Numbered from the stretch's first letter, positions 1-13,258 are shown. The stretch is 64,000 nt of DNA from Silene conica (GCA_029255685.2 CM055311.2:19490952-19554951), one strand, 5' to 3'. Program-made: numbers and translations. The notes: generated by a model from the sequence alone, not told the origin.

Positions 1-681
1 ATTACTTTTAAGTTTTGTTTAAATCATTTGTTTACCTTTGCTTGTTCATCATGTTTAGCACTTGTTTATCACTTGTCCACATGTTTTTCTTAACCATGAG
101 TGAGTAGACTTATACCTAGGGTTAGGGGGGAACTTGGGTGTTTTTAGATGATAGAATTATGCTAGTTTGTAGATTAGTTGTTCTTGATAAAAGGGTTTTC
201 CACTTATTGCATGCTAGGTGTTTGATGATTTGCCTCAACGAAAGTTGGGCTTTGATTTTAGCGTGACTTGCCTTTAGCGACGGTTGAGGGTTTGTCTTAG
301 TATGTTTTAGGGTTGGTTGTGTGTATTTGTAGCGAAAGCTAGGGTATTCTGACCTAGGTTTAGGCGACTCGAGAGAAGAGACTTACCGAGACCATTTGCT
401 TGAGACCAACTAGTTCACTTTCTAGTATTTTCATCTACCCATCTTAGTGACCCCCGACACCCTAGTTTACCTTTAACTGATTTTTCATCTTAGCTTTTAC
501 ATTTGCTCATTAGTTGTTAATCATTCCACAAACCTTATTACCCCGACTTAGGCTTGAATTAGAACCAAACTAATCGATCATCCCCACCATCTTCGTGTTC
601 GACCCCGATCTTAATACTACTTTATTTCGGGTTTTACAAATCTTGTTTGATGCCGGTAGTGACGGCAAAAGCCGGCCATCA
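1..681 (+). repeat. Athila 5' LTR, 3' part only
   Basis: Position 1-681 aligns with 29198-29878 with scattered substitutions, and both copies end in GGCCATCA. About 1 kb of this LTR (its U3 part, including the GC-rich modules and TATA box seen in the 3' copy) lies before the window. Confidence 0.93.
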
Positions 682-684
682 AAA

Positions 685-702
685 TAGCGCTGTTGCCGGG
701 GA
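685..702 (+). other. Primer binding site, tRNA-Asp type
   Basis: TAGCGCTGTTGCCGGGGA lies 3 bp after the LTR end. It matches the complement of the plant tRNA-Asp 3' end (TGGCGCCGTTGCCGGGGA) except at two positions. tRNA-Asp priming is usual for the Athila/Tat branch. The remaining leader to 857 has no recognised feature. Confidence 0.85.
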
Positions 703-857
703 TGGTGCTAGAGATTGTTTAGTTTAGTTTTATTTTTAGCCTTATTTAGTTGCGCTTTCTTTGTCTTGTTCAAGCTTTGTTAGTTTAAGTGTAGAGTGGT
801 TGTTTACTCTCCCTAGTGCCTAAAAAACACTAGGACAACTAATCTTTCTAAGTTTTT

Positions 858-3043
858 ATGCCAAGGGGCGATTCAACTTATTTACTTTCAAGCTCCGAAC
901 CGGAAAGGCTTTTTCGAGCCTTAAGGAACCGGACTTTAGCAAGAGTGGGGATTGCTTCCCAAGCATCAACTAGTCAAAATAACCCACATACTGCACCCGA
1001 ACCACAAAGCCCAAACCAAGACATTCCAAGCCCGACTTCCAAAAATTTCGACAACCCATTTTACCAATCACCACCACCCTCACCTCAAATTCCAAATCAA
1101 CCACATATCCACATAATGGCCGCTTTAAGAGACCATAATCGCCCCAACCATAATGACACAACAAACCCCATCAACTTTGGCAATCTTGTGCCACAAAACT
1201 TTGAAATCCACCCATCACAAATGAGTTCCATTGAGAAACATGCTTTTGGTGGGGCTTCGCATGAGGATGCTCACGGGCACTTAAGGAAATTCAAAGGCAA
1301 GGTTGCCATGATAAAGAAGACGGGAGTGCCGGAGGAGACTTTGAGATTAATGTTCTTCCCTTATTCATTGACGGATAAGGCGGACCGTTGGTTAAACATT
1401 CATCCCCCAAAGGCCTTCACTACTTGGGATGATCTAGCCAAGGCCTTCCTTGCTAAGTACTATCCGTCGTCAAAGACCGCCATGATAGGTAACGAGATTA
1501 CCCAATTCCAACAAGATGAGGGGGAAATCTTAGGAGAGGCATGGGATAAGTATCAAGACTTGCTTGCTAGGTGTCCTCATCATGGGATACCTACATGGTA
1601 TACCACCCAAACATTCTTTCAAACACTTCTCCCTCGCACAAAGGAAATGGTGAATGCGTCGGCGGGAGGTAGTTTTGACCACTTACCACATGAAGATGGG
1701 ACCGAGCTCATTAATAAAATCGTTGATTCCGAGGAAAATTATGGGACTAGGGGGAATCTATTGAGAAGAAGTAGCAAATACCCCAATAAGAGCCTTTCCA
1801 ACTCTAAAGCCAATGAAGAAACTAATGCCAAGATAGATTTGTTGACTAAGAAGTTGGAGGAGTTGACAAAGGGAGCTACAAGCAAAGAAACCAAGGGTAA
1901 TACTCCGGGGATGTATCAAGTTAGTAATGTTGTTGCATGCGACTTGTGTGGAGGTAGTGGGCATACATTCGATGTGTGTGCCAATAATGCCTATGAGGGA
2001 AGTGGAAGTGAGGAGGAGTTGTATGCCTTCCAAGCCTTCAACAACTCGAAAAATCCAAACACTTTCAACCTGAATTCAAACTACTACCATCCCGGAAATC
2101 GAGGGAGCCCTTACAAGAGCTACAAAAGCACAAATGTCTTGAACCCCCATCAAATTCAACAACCTCAAAACCCACCCGGATTCCAACCAAGGGGTGGGAA
2201 TTTCAATCCAAGGAATAATTACCACAATCAAAATTTCTACCAAGGGAATCAATCCAACCAAGCCAACCAAGGGTTTCACAAAATTTCATTGACCCAAATT
2301 TCAACCCACATTTCAACAATCAAAACCCACAAAACTTCAATCCACCCAACCAAAACCTCAACCAACCACCATTCCAAAATAACTTCAACAACCCCAATAA
2401 AAACCAAAACAACTACAACCCCAATCCACAATAAAATTTCAACAACAACCAAAATTTCAACAATCCAAACTTCAATCCAAACTTTCCATCAAACAACCAA
2501 AATCCAAACTTCAACAATCAAGCTCCAAGAGGAAACTCCCAAGGTGGGGGTGCAAGGAACGAATATGGGTTCCCCTTGCCCCTCACCAATGCACCTCATC
2601 AAGACACAACAAGTGATTCCCAAGTGGGGGAGTTGTTAAAACTTGTGAAGAACATGCAAGCAACTCACACACAAGAAATAGCGAATTTGAAGAGTGCCAA
2701 TCAAAGAGAAATACGGGAAATGGAGGCTCGAGTTGCCTCTCAAGCTCTAGCAAACCCACAAAGGCCACCGGGCGGCTTCCTTGCCCAAGGCCAAAGTTCT
2801 AAGGATGCCTCACATAATCACCAAGCCCATGCGGTGATCTTGAGGAGTGGCACAGAGCTAGAGGACCCGTACAAGGACTATAGCTTTGGTGAAGAGGAGC
2901 CCATTTTGGAGCTTGTGAAAGAGAAGGAAAAAGGAGTTGATGCAAGCACTTCAAGGAGCGATGAGTACCACGTGGAGGACCTCCCTTTTGAGGAAAAAGA
3001 AGAAGAAGAAATCTTGGAGGAAGTGGATGTTAGGCAAGAATAG
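858..3043 (+). pseudogene. Athila gag, frameshifted
   Basis: This is the capsid/nucleocapsid protein that packages the element RNA. It starts at ATG 858. The capsid core (Retrotrans_gag type) is at about residues 125-285, with the HLRKFKGK and DKADRWL segments typical of the family. An intact CX2CX4HX4C knuckle (CDLCGGSGHTFDVC) is near residue 362. An Asn/Gln/Pro-rich linker follows. The frame is lost near 2275-2282: downstream the Asn-rich linker continues in another frame, which has a TAA at 2432-2434, reopens, and runs to a TAG at 3041-3043. The tail is rich in Glu and Lys. A further frame change is needed to join the protease at 3184. The family assignment is firm. The exact positions of the indels are estimates. 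Confidence 0.88.
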
Positions 3044-3183
3044 TTGGTTGCACAACCAACTACTAAGGTAACGAGCAAATCAACACCCACCAAGGTAATC
3101 TCCAACCCTCAAACTCCTAGCTTACCTTATCCTTCAAAGGCCTTGAATGGAAGACAAAACTTCAAGTTATCAACTTTTGTAAG

Positions 3184-3924
3184 TTGCTTGAGCAACTTGA
3201 AGTGACTATTCCTTTCACGGATGTGATTTTGAATATGCCAACTTACTCAAAATTTTTGAAAGAAATATTGTCGGGAAAGAGGACCTTGGGTAACCAAGAA
3301 GTAATGGCTACGAAGGAGGAGTGTAGTGCACTTCTCCTCCAAAAGGTGCCAAAGAAACTTGGTGACCAGGGGAGCTTCTCAATCCCTTGCATAGTCGGTG
3401 GTATTCTTATCTCCCGTGCTCTTTGTGATTTGGGAGCTAGTGTTAGTGTGCTCCCCTCGAAAGTTCCTAAAAGAATTGGTATGAATGATTTGGTCCCAAC
3501 AAGCATCACCCTCCAATTGGCGGATAGGACCGTCAAGCGCGCTTTGGGGGTGCTTGAGGACGTACCCGTCAAGGTGGGTAAACATTTGATTCCCGCCGAT
3601 TTTGTTGTTCTCGACAACCTGGAGGATAGCCACACCCTCATTATCTTCGGTAGGCCTTTATTGGCTACCGGAGGCGTCTTGATAGACGTAAGGAATAGGC
3701 GGCTCACCTTTAGGGTTGGGGATGACAAAATCGAATTTAATCTTCCTACTATGGTGAAAGGTCCAAGACATGATGAGGCCTTCACATTGGACATTGTGGA
3801 ACAAGTGGTAAGAGAAATGGAAGAAGTGGAAATGGAAGAAGAAAGCCACATGGAACAATTATGTGGTATTTCCACAAGTGAAGACAAAGAGATGGAGGAA
3901 AGCCTAGAGCTAGAATATGATTAG
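3184..3924 (+). pseudogene. Athila protease domain
   Basis: This is the aspartic protease segment of the polyprotein, which in active relatives cleaves Gag-Pol. The active-site region reads LCDLGASVSVLP, the DLGAS variant common in Athila and Tat elements in place of DTG or DSG. A second-lobe motif IIFGRPLLATGG follows near residue 155, and the end is Glu-rich. TAG at 3922-3924 ends it, but RT continues in the same frame, so this is a nonsense lesion and not a gene boundary. The 3044-3183 stretch upstream holds the end of the gag-protease linker, which also has a frame change. Confidence 0.87.
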
Positions 3925-5132
3925 GTAGAAATAGTGGAGGGAATGCTCTCTCCAAAGGTACAACTCAAACCCCTTATTCCCTCCCTCAAGTATGCCTTTC
4001 TTGGGGAGGGAGAGGCTTACCCGGTGATTATCAATGCTAACCTCAATGAGCACCAAGAATCCAAGCTCATTTCAACCTTGAAGGATCATAGGAGCTCATT
4101 GGGGTATAGCCTTGACGACATCAAGGGGCTAAGCCCGAGTCTTTGCATGCATGGGATAGTTCTAGAGGAAGGGAGTAGACCTAGGGTGGAAGGTCAAAGG
4201 AGATTGAATCCCAAGATGGCGGAGGTAGTGAAGGGTGAAGTTCTTAAGTTGCTTGAGGCCGACATCATCTACGAGATCACGGATAGCCGGTGGGTGAGCC
4301 CCGTCCATGTTTTCCTCATGAAGGGGGGTGTAACATTGGTTACACAAGAGGATGGGACTCTCCTACCGACTTGTCCGGTGACGGGTTGGAGGATGTGTAT
4401 TGATTATCGCAAGTTGAATGCGGCCACTCTCAAGGACCATTTCCCAATCCCCTTTATTGACCAAATGCTAGAGAGACTAGCGGGGCATTCATATTATTGT
4501 TTTCTCGACGGTTATTCCGGGTTTTTTCAAATCCCTATTCACCCGAAAGACCAAGAGAAAACAACTTTTACATGCCCCCTAGGAGTGTATGCTTATCGGC
4601 GGATGTCATTCGGGTTGTGTAATGCACCCGGCACCTTTCAAAGGTGCATGATGGCCATCTTTGCCGACTTTTTTGAGAAGAGTATGGAGGTATTCATGTA
4701 TGATTTTAGTGTTCATGGTGACTCTTATGATCTTGGGCTTGCTAATCTTGAGAATGTGTTGAAAAGATGTGAGGAGCACAACCTTGTCCTAAATTGGGAA
4801 AAGTGCCATTTTATGGTAGAGGAAGGGATTGTGCTTGGTCACATTGTGTCCAAGAGGGGGATAGAGGTTGATGGTGCTAAAGTGGCGGTCATAGAGAATT
4901 TGTCACCCCCCACCAATGTGAAAGGGGTGAGGAGTTTTCTTGGACATGCCGGTTTTTAGCGGCGTGTCATTAAAGATTTTTCAAAAATTGCCAAGCCATT
5001 GACTTCTCTCCTTCTCAAGGATGCACCATTTTTTTTTACTAATGATTGTCTTGAAGCCTTTTCTAGGATCAAAGAAGCACTTATCACGGCTCCTATCATC
5101 CGTGCGCCGGATTGGGAATTGCCTTTTGAGAT
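3925..5132 (+). pseudogene. Athila reverse transcriptase, catalytic box mutated
   Basis: The reverse transcriptase domain includes the WRMCIDYRKLN, FLDGYSGFFQIPI and MSFGLCNAPGTFQ blocks. The catalytic box reads FMYDFSV where relatives have FMDDFSV: the first catalytic Asp is Tyr (GAT to TAT). TAG at 4957-4959 replaces the Tyr of the GFYRR motif, after which the same frame continues ([18 protein letters not shown]) to about 5130. Around 5130 the frame changes and the Cys-Asp-Ala that normally opens RNase H is missing. The domain could not have been active in its present form. Confidence 0.9.
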
Positions 5133-5135
5133 CAT

Positions 5136-6199
5136 GTGTCGGATTTCGCGGTTGGAGCGGTCCTAGGTCAAGTTGTGGATAAAAATCACCATGTGATATA
5201 TTATTCAAGCAAGACTTTTGACCAAACCCAAGCGAACTATTCCACGACCGAGAAGGAGATGTTGGCGATTGTTCATGCCATTGAGAAGTTTAGACAATAT
5301 CTTGTGGGATCTAGAGTGGTGGTGTACACAGATCACACCGCTCTAAGACAATTGATGCTAAAGAAAGATGCTAAGCCTAGGCTCTTGAGATGGGTCATTT
5401 TGCTTCAAGAGTTTGATCTTGAGATTAGAGACAAGTCGGGGTCGGAGATTGTTGTTGCGGACCACTTGTCTAGATTGACTTTTGAAGACCATGGCTTACA
5501 AGATAGGGAGGGGCCAATTAATGAATGGTTGCACGAGGATAGCTTGATGGCTATAGGCAATAAGTTGCCTTGGTTTGCAGATCTAGCCAACTACCTTGTT
5601 AATGGCTTTATCCCAGAAGAATTGGATGCTAGGGATAGGAGAAAGTTGAAGGTGGATGCTAAGAGGTACTTTTGGGACGACCCATACTTGTTCAAAAAGT
5701 GTGGGGATGGGTTCTTGAGGAGATGCGTGTCCAAAGAGGAGGGGCTTCAGATAGTAGATAGGCTTCATAATTTCGCCTATGGAGGACACTTAGCGGCTTC
5801 TAGAACCATAGCCAAGGTGCTCCAAGGAGGGTTCTTTTGGCCATCTATGTTCAAAGACATTCATGATGTGGTTAGATCTTGTGATGCATGTCAAAGGTCG
5901 GGCAACATTGGTAAGAGGAATGAAATGCCCCTCAAGACTATTTTGGAGATTGAACTATTCGATTGTTGGGGAATTGACTTTATGGGACCCTTCCCAAATT
6001 ATTGTGGGAATGAGTACATCTTGGTGGCGGTTGATTACGTCTCCAAGTGGATAGAAGTGGTTGCCTCCCCCACCAATGACTCCAAAGTGGTTGTGAAGCT
6101 CTTTAAAACTACAATCTTTCCTCGTTTCGGAGTACCCCGAATTGTGATTAGTGATGGAGGTTCCCACTTCCGGAAACACACATTCAAGACCCTCTTAGC
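5136..6199 (+). pseudogene. Athila RNase H and integrase N-terminal part
   Basis: RNase H begins just after its first catalytic Asp has been lost in a small deletion. [14 protein letters not shown] and VVADHLSRL keep the other acidic positions. Integrase follows, with a zinc-binding HHCC region (HNFAYGGH ... CDACQR) and the first two catalytic acids in GIDFMGPF and VISDGGSHF. Reading then runs into the copia LTR at 6200. The third catalytic acid and the C-terminus continue at 17552, beyond two insertions. 6195-6199 (TTAGC) is the left target-site duplication. Confidence 0.9.
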
Positions 6200-7456
6200 T
6201 GTTGTGTTTTTAGTTACTCATAAACTAATATTTAGTCATACTAATTAAAATACTTTAATTAACATTTTAATTAACTTATTTATGTGATCTTATGCATGCT
6301 TAATATATGCGGAAATAGGAGAAATTTCGAGTCCTTACACTCGGTCCAAATGCTAGCAAGGATGATCCTCCAATGTTCAACAAGAACACCTCCTTTGTGA
6401 TGCACCAAGACAACCCCTTAACGACCGAGATCTTGAATAAGCTAGACTAGAAATCGGTTTCTCCTTAAACAATTCTAATCTCTCTAATTAGAATATCAAT
6501 ACTAATATTATAACTTATTATTATTAGTATTCTTATTATTATCACAATAATAATTTTAGAGGATTTTACCTTGGTTTTTCTATCACTAGAAAATATGGCA
6601 AACATGATAGAATGAATTTGAATGGTAAAACATTTTACTCTTTTGATGGGTTTTGGTAAGTTGGCCGTGAGCCTTACTTAGGAAGCATCAAAGCATGTTT
6701 CCTTTTTGTCTTACCAACACACATAGAGAGGCACAAGATATTGGTTTCAAGGGCATGCTTAATGATGGTGTCTCCTAGTGCACTTAATACACAAAACACA
6801 CACACAACACCCTTCCAAAAACCGGTGCATACATAAATAAAATGGACCCATTTTATATTTTTGTCTATTTTACAATTGTATGTTATGTGACATACAATAT
6901 GTCATAATGATATGAAATACAATTGTTTTAATTTAAAACATACATATTTATCAAATAAATATTATTTGTAAATTAAATAAATCACATTTATCTAGTTGAC
7001 AAGTAATTCGTAATTACCAATATATAAAATGGTCATTCATAATAATCGTCAATACGATCTACAACTTTTGTAATATTTATAACCCGATTCATTCTAATTA
7101 CGATATTATAAAATATCGTTCAATGTTTAACAATTGACACGTTTCAATTTTAAACATAAATCTTACAATAAGATTTAACCTCTAATTTCTCGATATACGA
7201 GTTTAAGGAATATGATCAAATCGTATCAACATACATTTGATCACTTTATCAATTAAGGGAATTGTCCTAAAGGTGTGACCTAAAGGGATCAACTGACCAC
7301 CACCGTCATACGACAGTAATGTCAAACTCTAGCTAGCCAATCATTACCGATTAATGTTGGTCAGTTGAGTAATATAAATCGTATCATCCCTTGCGCATTC
7401 TCGTTATGAGATTTAATTATGTGATCGCACTATTGTTGAGGACACATTTCCCAACA
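6200..7456 (-). repeat. 3' LTR of the copia-type element
   Basis: It matches 13259-14514 almost base for base, including the AT-rich centre and the shared end CACATTTCCCAACA. One single-base length difference and about a dozen substitutions separate the copies. Confidence 0.95.
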
Positions 7457-7472
7457 ATCTCCCACTTGTCCT
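7457..7472 (-). other. Polypurine tract
   Basis: On the - strand it reads GACAAGTGGGAGAT and abuts the LTR start TGTTGGG. AGTGGGAGAT before TGTTGG is a frequent plant copia plus-strand primer. Confidence 0.75.
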
Positions 7473-9927
7473 CGACAAGTGTGCGTCACCAATTCTCTTG
7501 TCCTATTACAATCTCCCACTCAATGCAAGGTGTCCTCTGAGGTCGTACTTGCATTTGATCATATCATGAGTGGTTTCCTCGATCTGGAGACTAACTGTTT
7601 GATCGGATTTATCTACCATAGATACCTTCCGAGCGTGGCCACGCATTTCCAGTTAACTTCTCCTCGAGTGGCCTTGAGATTTGAACAACCCTGACAAGGG
7701 GTGGACAATTTCTATTGCACTACTTCCTTCAACTAGTCACAGTCAGTCACAACCCAAAGCAATCCCATTTGACTCCAGTTACGAAAAGTCGTAGAGAATG
7801 GATCAAGGTCATGCCTAAACTGTACCATCTTGGGAGAGTAGTCTTTAGTCTAAGAATTGACTCACAAGAATACTATAGCAGCTCTCGCCACGACCCGGCT
7901 ATTATAAAATTTCCAGAACTCTATAAGCGGTCACCTTGCCCGACAGAGTGTCTCTGCAGTCTGCCTATGTGATCGACTAATCATCACATATGACTCTATG
8001 GCACTTGAACTTGCCATCAATCGCCTCACATTCTAGTCGCTTTGAGATGTCACCTCATGTAAGCGGCTAGGGGCTATACTAAGTCAATCCAGTTCACTTA
8101 TGGGGTTCAATATTGTCTCATACAACCCATTTGGACTTTGACAAAGTATCTTTTATCTCGAGTTAATCATAACTCAAATGACATTGTCATGCAAAAACAG
8201 TCAATACCATTTCATTGCATTTGATGCACGATCATCTATTTGTATTAATGTTTTGCGAATAACCCCTTTTATTCATGATTGCAAAACTTACAAATTTTGG
8301 TCTCCTTCCGACTCATATTATCTCACATAATATGATCTTATTTGAGCACATATCTAGAACCCATTCTAGATTTTGAGATTCCATTCCTGAGGGAAGCTCC
8401 CACTGTTATCTTATAACTCGTGACGTATTGATATGCTAGAGGGATTAAGAATCACTCGGAATTATCTAGTCACTTATGTGCTGAAATCTATATTGTAGTT
8501 ATTAGTGATTTCATCACTCTTACTATTTTCAAACATCTTGGCTATTTTATTAAGGTTATTCATATCTAACCATTTTGATTTCTAATGGGCGACCTTTAAT
8601 TATCAATATAATAAACCTTCCCGTAAAGCTCCATCATCATATGATATAAGGTATTTGATCATCTAGAATTTCAAACCTCTTATTCTTTACACCTTAAAGA
8701 ATCACCCATCCTCTCTAAATGGTAGGCTTAATTCTTTTAATGAACATCGCTCCCACTAAAATCAATATTACTCGATCTCTTAAATGAACCTTTTATTTCT
8801 CGCATGTAAATCTTTATTTATCACTTGAATCATTATTACTATCACTATCCCTATAGTGATCTATATTCAATCAATCATCACCCTCTTTTCATGTCTTCGT
8901 TTCCTCGAGACGAATATGACATGATAATTTCCTTATAACTACATTGAGAGAATTGAGATGATTTCTTCTCTTTTATCTTATAAACTTAGAAAAATCATTT
9001 ATTTAGGAACCGGTCTTTCCCCGTATAGATAGATGATTTCTCCTCTATTATCTTATAATCTTTAAAAAATCATTATCTCAAGGAGCCGATATTCCTTCCG
9101 AATTCATACGGGGTTTCATGTCTCCTCTCTTTGAAACAATGAACATAAAGAACCTTTCTTCGAGTGTCCTCCCGTAGTTTCTTCAGTTCTCGTAGTTTCT
9201 TCAATTCATTTAGGGCTCTTCTTAAGATTCCCATGTAGGAATCTTCTCTAAGATCCTTTATTTTTATCATTGGTTTGTGAGCGAAATATTTTCTCCCACT
9301 CTATCCTTCTAACAATAATCTTTATTCGTATAAGGATAGCTATTTCGATTAACCAATGCATATGAATGTTTGAAGTTTTATAGGTGTGATGAATACATTC
9401 TCATTTTCACTTAAAATGAAAATCTTATAATGAACTGATGTTGTCACATTTTGATTGAAAGTATCTCATGGGGTGTAGTTCTCCGTTTTAATCAACACTT
9501 TGATTACATTATATTGATCGTATCAATGTTTATTTCGTGATAAAATCACCATTATTCATGTTTTAACAAGGTATGCAATTTATTTTGGAAATCAAGAAAT
9601 TGATTAAGAACAAAAGTAGTGACTCGGGTTGAAAACCAAGTCACTAATATCCAAAATTACAACCATTGTTATAGGATTTGAATCCTTGTCTTACAAGAAA
9701 ATAAATTGCAAAATATGAAAGAAGACGATGTGAAAATTAGAGCCTAGCTTTTCAAGTCTTCGATCAATTGGATGCTACCGTAGCCATCCAGGTAAGGAAC
9801 TTCATGCTTCCTTCTCCTTGCCCTTATCTTTATAAGATGCCCCTTTAAAACAATTTAAAAGGGGTGATAGTGAACAACTTGTATCGCTATACAAAAGTTA
9901 ACAAAATAACATGAAAGTAAACGCGAA
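7473..9927 (-). other. Noncoding 3' internal region of the copia-type element
   Basis: The region between gag and the polypurine tract is AT-rich, and I see no pol motif in any frame. The CTCCCACT octamer (AGTGGGAG on the element strand) recurs near 7513, 8395, 8751 and 9293, like extra polypurine tracts. Short open frames such as 7479-7972 lack any family signature. Confidence 0.6.
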
Positions 9928-10841
9928 TTATAACCTACGGCGGTTGCCTTCCCATTTTTTGAGATCGCTTAAGTATTTGGGGCAATTACGCTTCCAATGA
10001 CCGATCCTCATGCTATAATGGCACTTATCTTCAGATTTTGATGACGAGGTGGAAGCGCCTTTCGAAAAGGTCTTTTCTTTGGTCGCTTTGGGCTTGAACG
10101 TTTTCTTGCCCTTGCCTTTAAAGGCATTCTTCTTGAAGCTCGTTTTCCCTTTCTTTTCGATGTTTAAAACATCCTTGGTGGAACTTTCATGAAGTCCCAT
10201 GTCCCTTTCGGCTTTGACGAGCATCTTATGCAACTCATCCAACGTGGTCTCTTGGTTTCGTATATTAAAATTCACCCGGAATTGAGCATACGATTTAACC
10301 TTATTGAGCGAGTGAAGAACTTGGTCAATTATGAGAGAGTCGGGAACATCAACGTCTTGCGCTTTTCAACGTCTTGCGCTTTTAGAGTCTCCGCGAGCTC
10401 AACGAGTTTGAGTACATGAGGGCTTATCTTTTGCCCTTCCTTCAACGTAATGTCGAAGAAGGTGGAAGCCTCCTCATATTGGATCACCCTTGGAGTTTGC
10501 GAAAACATGGTCGCAAGCTTGGTGTATATCTCATACGATGTGGTCAACTTGATCATACTCCTTTGGAGATCCGGCTCCATGGAGAAGATGAGCACATTTT
10601 TAAGAGCGGAGGACTCTTTCATGTAGGCTTCATAGGCCTCACGATTTTGGACCGATGAACGAGCGGTCGGAGCGGGAGGAGCGGCTTCGGATAGGTAACG
10701 ACTCTTATCGTCACCTTGAGCGGCCAAAAGTAATTGCGCATCCCAATCTTTAAAATTGGAACCATGCTTATCGAGTTTGCAACGATCCATAAAGGATCAA
10801 AGCCATGATACGTTAGTGAGAGGTGGAGCGTTGGTTGCCAT
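9928..10841 (-). pseudogene. Copia-type gag, disrupted
   Basis: This is the Gag of a Ty1/copia element (UBN2/DUF4219-like). The start is probably ATG at 10841-10839 (MATNAPPLTN...). An in-frame TGA at 10799-10797 follows soon after. From 10790 the core reads through the NFKDWDAQL, EAYEAYMKESSALKNVLI and SYEIYTKLATMF segments. A perfect 17-bp tandem duplication (10349-10365 and 10366-10382) shifts the frame, and gag resumes from 10275 (FNIRNQETTLDELHKML). The single zinc knuckle reads CHYSMRIGHWKRNC, with Ser in place of the second Cys. Gag is the only coding region of the element and is no longer intact, so any recent movement must have used Gag supplied in trans or predated the lesions. Confidence 0.88.
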
Positions 10842-13240
10842 TGATGATGTTGAAAATAAAACTACAATAAAATGAAGGAAATAGAACAATATCATTTTAA
10901 AATTCATAATTTAAACTAAAAACTTAAACAAGTTAAGTATATTTACTTAATGATCTCTTACCCAATTAAGTAAACAATCCCAAGACCCAAACCCATACTA
11001 ATCCGGGCACGGTGTAGCCGATTCAACCCGTATCGGTATAATTTGGTGGATTAACCCTTTAATCGGTTCTACCTTAGAACTCTCGGTCGACAATTTTCTA
11101 AAAATCGTCTTTAGCCCGAACTTATTGCAACTACGGTTACGAATACTTTCGTTGAGATCAACCAAATTTCAAGGTGTAATCTTTATTACCCCCACTTACC
11201 CAACGTGACAATTTTAGTACCCCGGTGTAGCCGAGCCTACGTTCTTGTGAAGAAGGGATTCATGGGTCCGTACTTTTTGGTAAGGCTAAGTCTCAATATT
11301 TATTTGTAAGAGATCTAGTCAATTATTATCTATCTCCGTTTAAGTGAACTAAGTCGGTGAATTATCGATAAAATAAAAGACTAGGTCGACTAAATCGAAA
11401 AATGCATGAGACGATATATGACGATTTGGCTATGCATGCAAACATATAAAAAGCATAATAAAAGCATAAAATAAACCCTAGTATGGCCTTTCCTAGAAAA
11501 GAAATAATAAAAGTACAAATTCGGAAACCAACTCCTTTGGTCCCTTGAACTTCATGAGGCACGCACTTCGAGGTAAACACCGTCTTGTCTGAACTCCTTT
11601 CCGAATGGCACCATCTTCAAGGAACTCCGGATATTACAAATATTACAACTTTTCTAGTCTACTTTATACATCATAAAATAGAAATAAATTACAATTGGGT
11701 GATACGAGATCACAAAATTACAACCCAATCGGTAACCCCTTACATTACGGGAAATACCGATTAAAAACTAAGGCCATACTAAGTAAATTACATAATTCCC
11801 AAAATTACGTAAATAAATCATGACATTCATAATAAAATATGCAATGCTTATGAATATATGAACTACCATGCAAATCCTAAGCCAAATCGTCCTATTTAAA
11901 TAAATAGTTATCGTATACCTCGGTTTATGGAATCGCGTGTTTTAACGTTTAACAACACTATGCATAAAATGAATCGGTATTCATCCTTAAGTTAATCATC
12001 CCAACTCATATAGGTTTCAAAATTTAGTCTTACTCAAACTTTGAACATGACTTAACTTAATATATTTTAATATTGTTCGGTATTACTCGGTTTTACGGGA
12101 AAAATATTATAAAAATCCAAAAAAGTCATAAAAATTTCGAAACATTATTCCAGAATGTTCTGAAAATTTCAGAACTTTAAAAATATTATTATTTATACGG
12201 TTATAACTTTATTTCGAAAATAGTACGTAAAACGAGCATTTTAAGTCGGAAAATTCAATAATTAACTCCATAAATGCAAATAAAATACTAATAATATTTT
12301 TACACTTTCCAAAACACTTTAAGAACATAAAATGGACAGAAAATTAAATGGCACATTGCCCTATAGCCGAAATTTTTAATACATGACTCTAAATATTCAA
12401 TTTTAAATGTAACTTTTAACAAATTAAAATTAAATCAAATCTGAAACTTTTGGCTCCCAAGAATATTTTCATGATGAACATATCATATATGACTATTAAG
12501 GGTTAAAGTTTTCGGCCATTTTAACAACTATTGCAAATTTTAACGATTTTCGTCATATATCGTACGATTTTAACTTTTAAAATTATTTTTCAACCATAAA
12601 ATAAGATAAAAATCTCGAAATTTTTATACATGCTTGAAATAATATATATGACATCGTGTTAAATTTTTATGGCCAAATTCCAACTTAAACTATTAAAGTC
12701 GAAATTATGTCACTAATTACCCGATTTTTACATTAAAAATCTATAATATTTCAATATTTGAGATAAATTTCTGGAAAATTCAACATATATTTTAAATATT
12801 GCATGTGACATACTCATAAATTTTTATAGTCAAATTCATAACATAACTATTTTAACCCATTTTTATTCATCTTATTGCATTTTAACCCATAAAAATCATA
12901 TCACACGTTTTATATGTCCATAATTTACGAAAATGCATATTCATAACATAGTATATACATGTGTTAACATACTGAAAAATCTCGGCCAGAAGCTTATTTT
13001 AACTATTTTTCCCAAAAATAAACATTTTTAACCATTAAAAATCAATAAAACCGAAATTAAAAATACCAAAGAACAATATACATGCAAAATATATTCCAAA
13101 TATTCTAAAACATTTTAGAAAACACTAGGTATTCATGCTAAATAATTTCGTGCATATCATATATTAAACGAAAATACCAAATTTTATTTTGTTATCACTA
13201 TAACTCCGTAAAAACGTAAACGGAAAGCATGCAAACAACC
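10842..13240 (-). other. Noncoding leader of the copia-type element
   Basis: This 2.4-kb AT-rich tract lies between the primer site and gag. I see no coding region. It contains loosely repeated AT-rich segments with ATTTTCGAAA-like and AATTTTTAT-like strings. A long untranslated leader is known from large nonautonomous plant LTR elements. Confidence 0.6.
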
Positions 13241-13244
13241 TATT

Positions 13245-13256
13245 GCTCTGATACCA
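13245..13256 (-). other. Primer binding site, initiator tRNA-Met
   Basis: It reads TGGTATCAGAGC on the - strand, the standard complement of plant initiator tRNA-Met, 2 bp from the LTR end at 13259. Confidence 0.93.
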
Positions 13257-13258
13257 AT

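Noticed and set aside
7479..7972. Two open frames of 71 and 85 codons as genes
   Set aside because: They lie antisense in the noncoding part of a copia-type element with no conserved domain.
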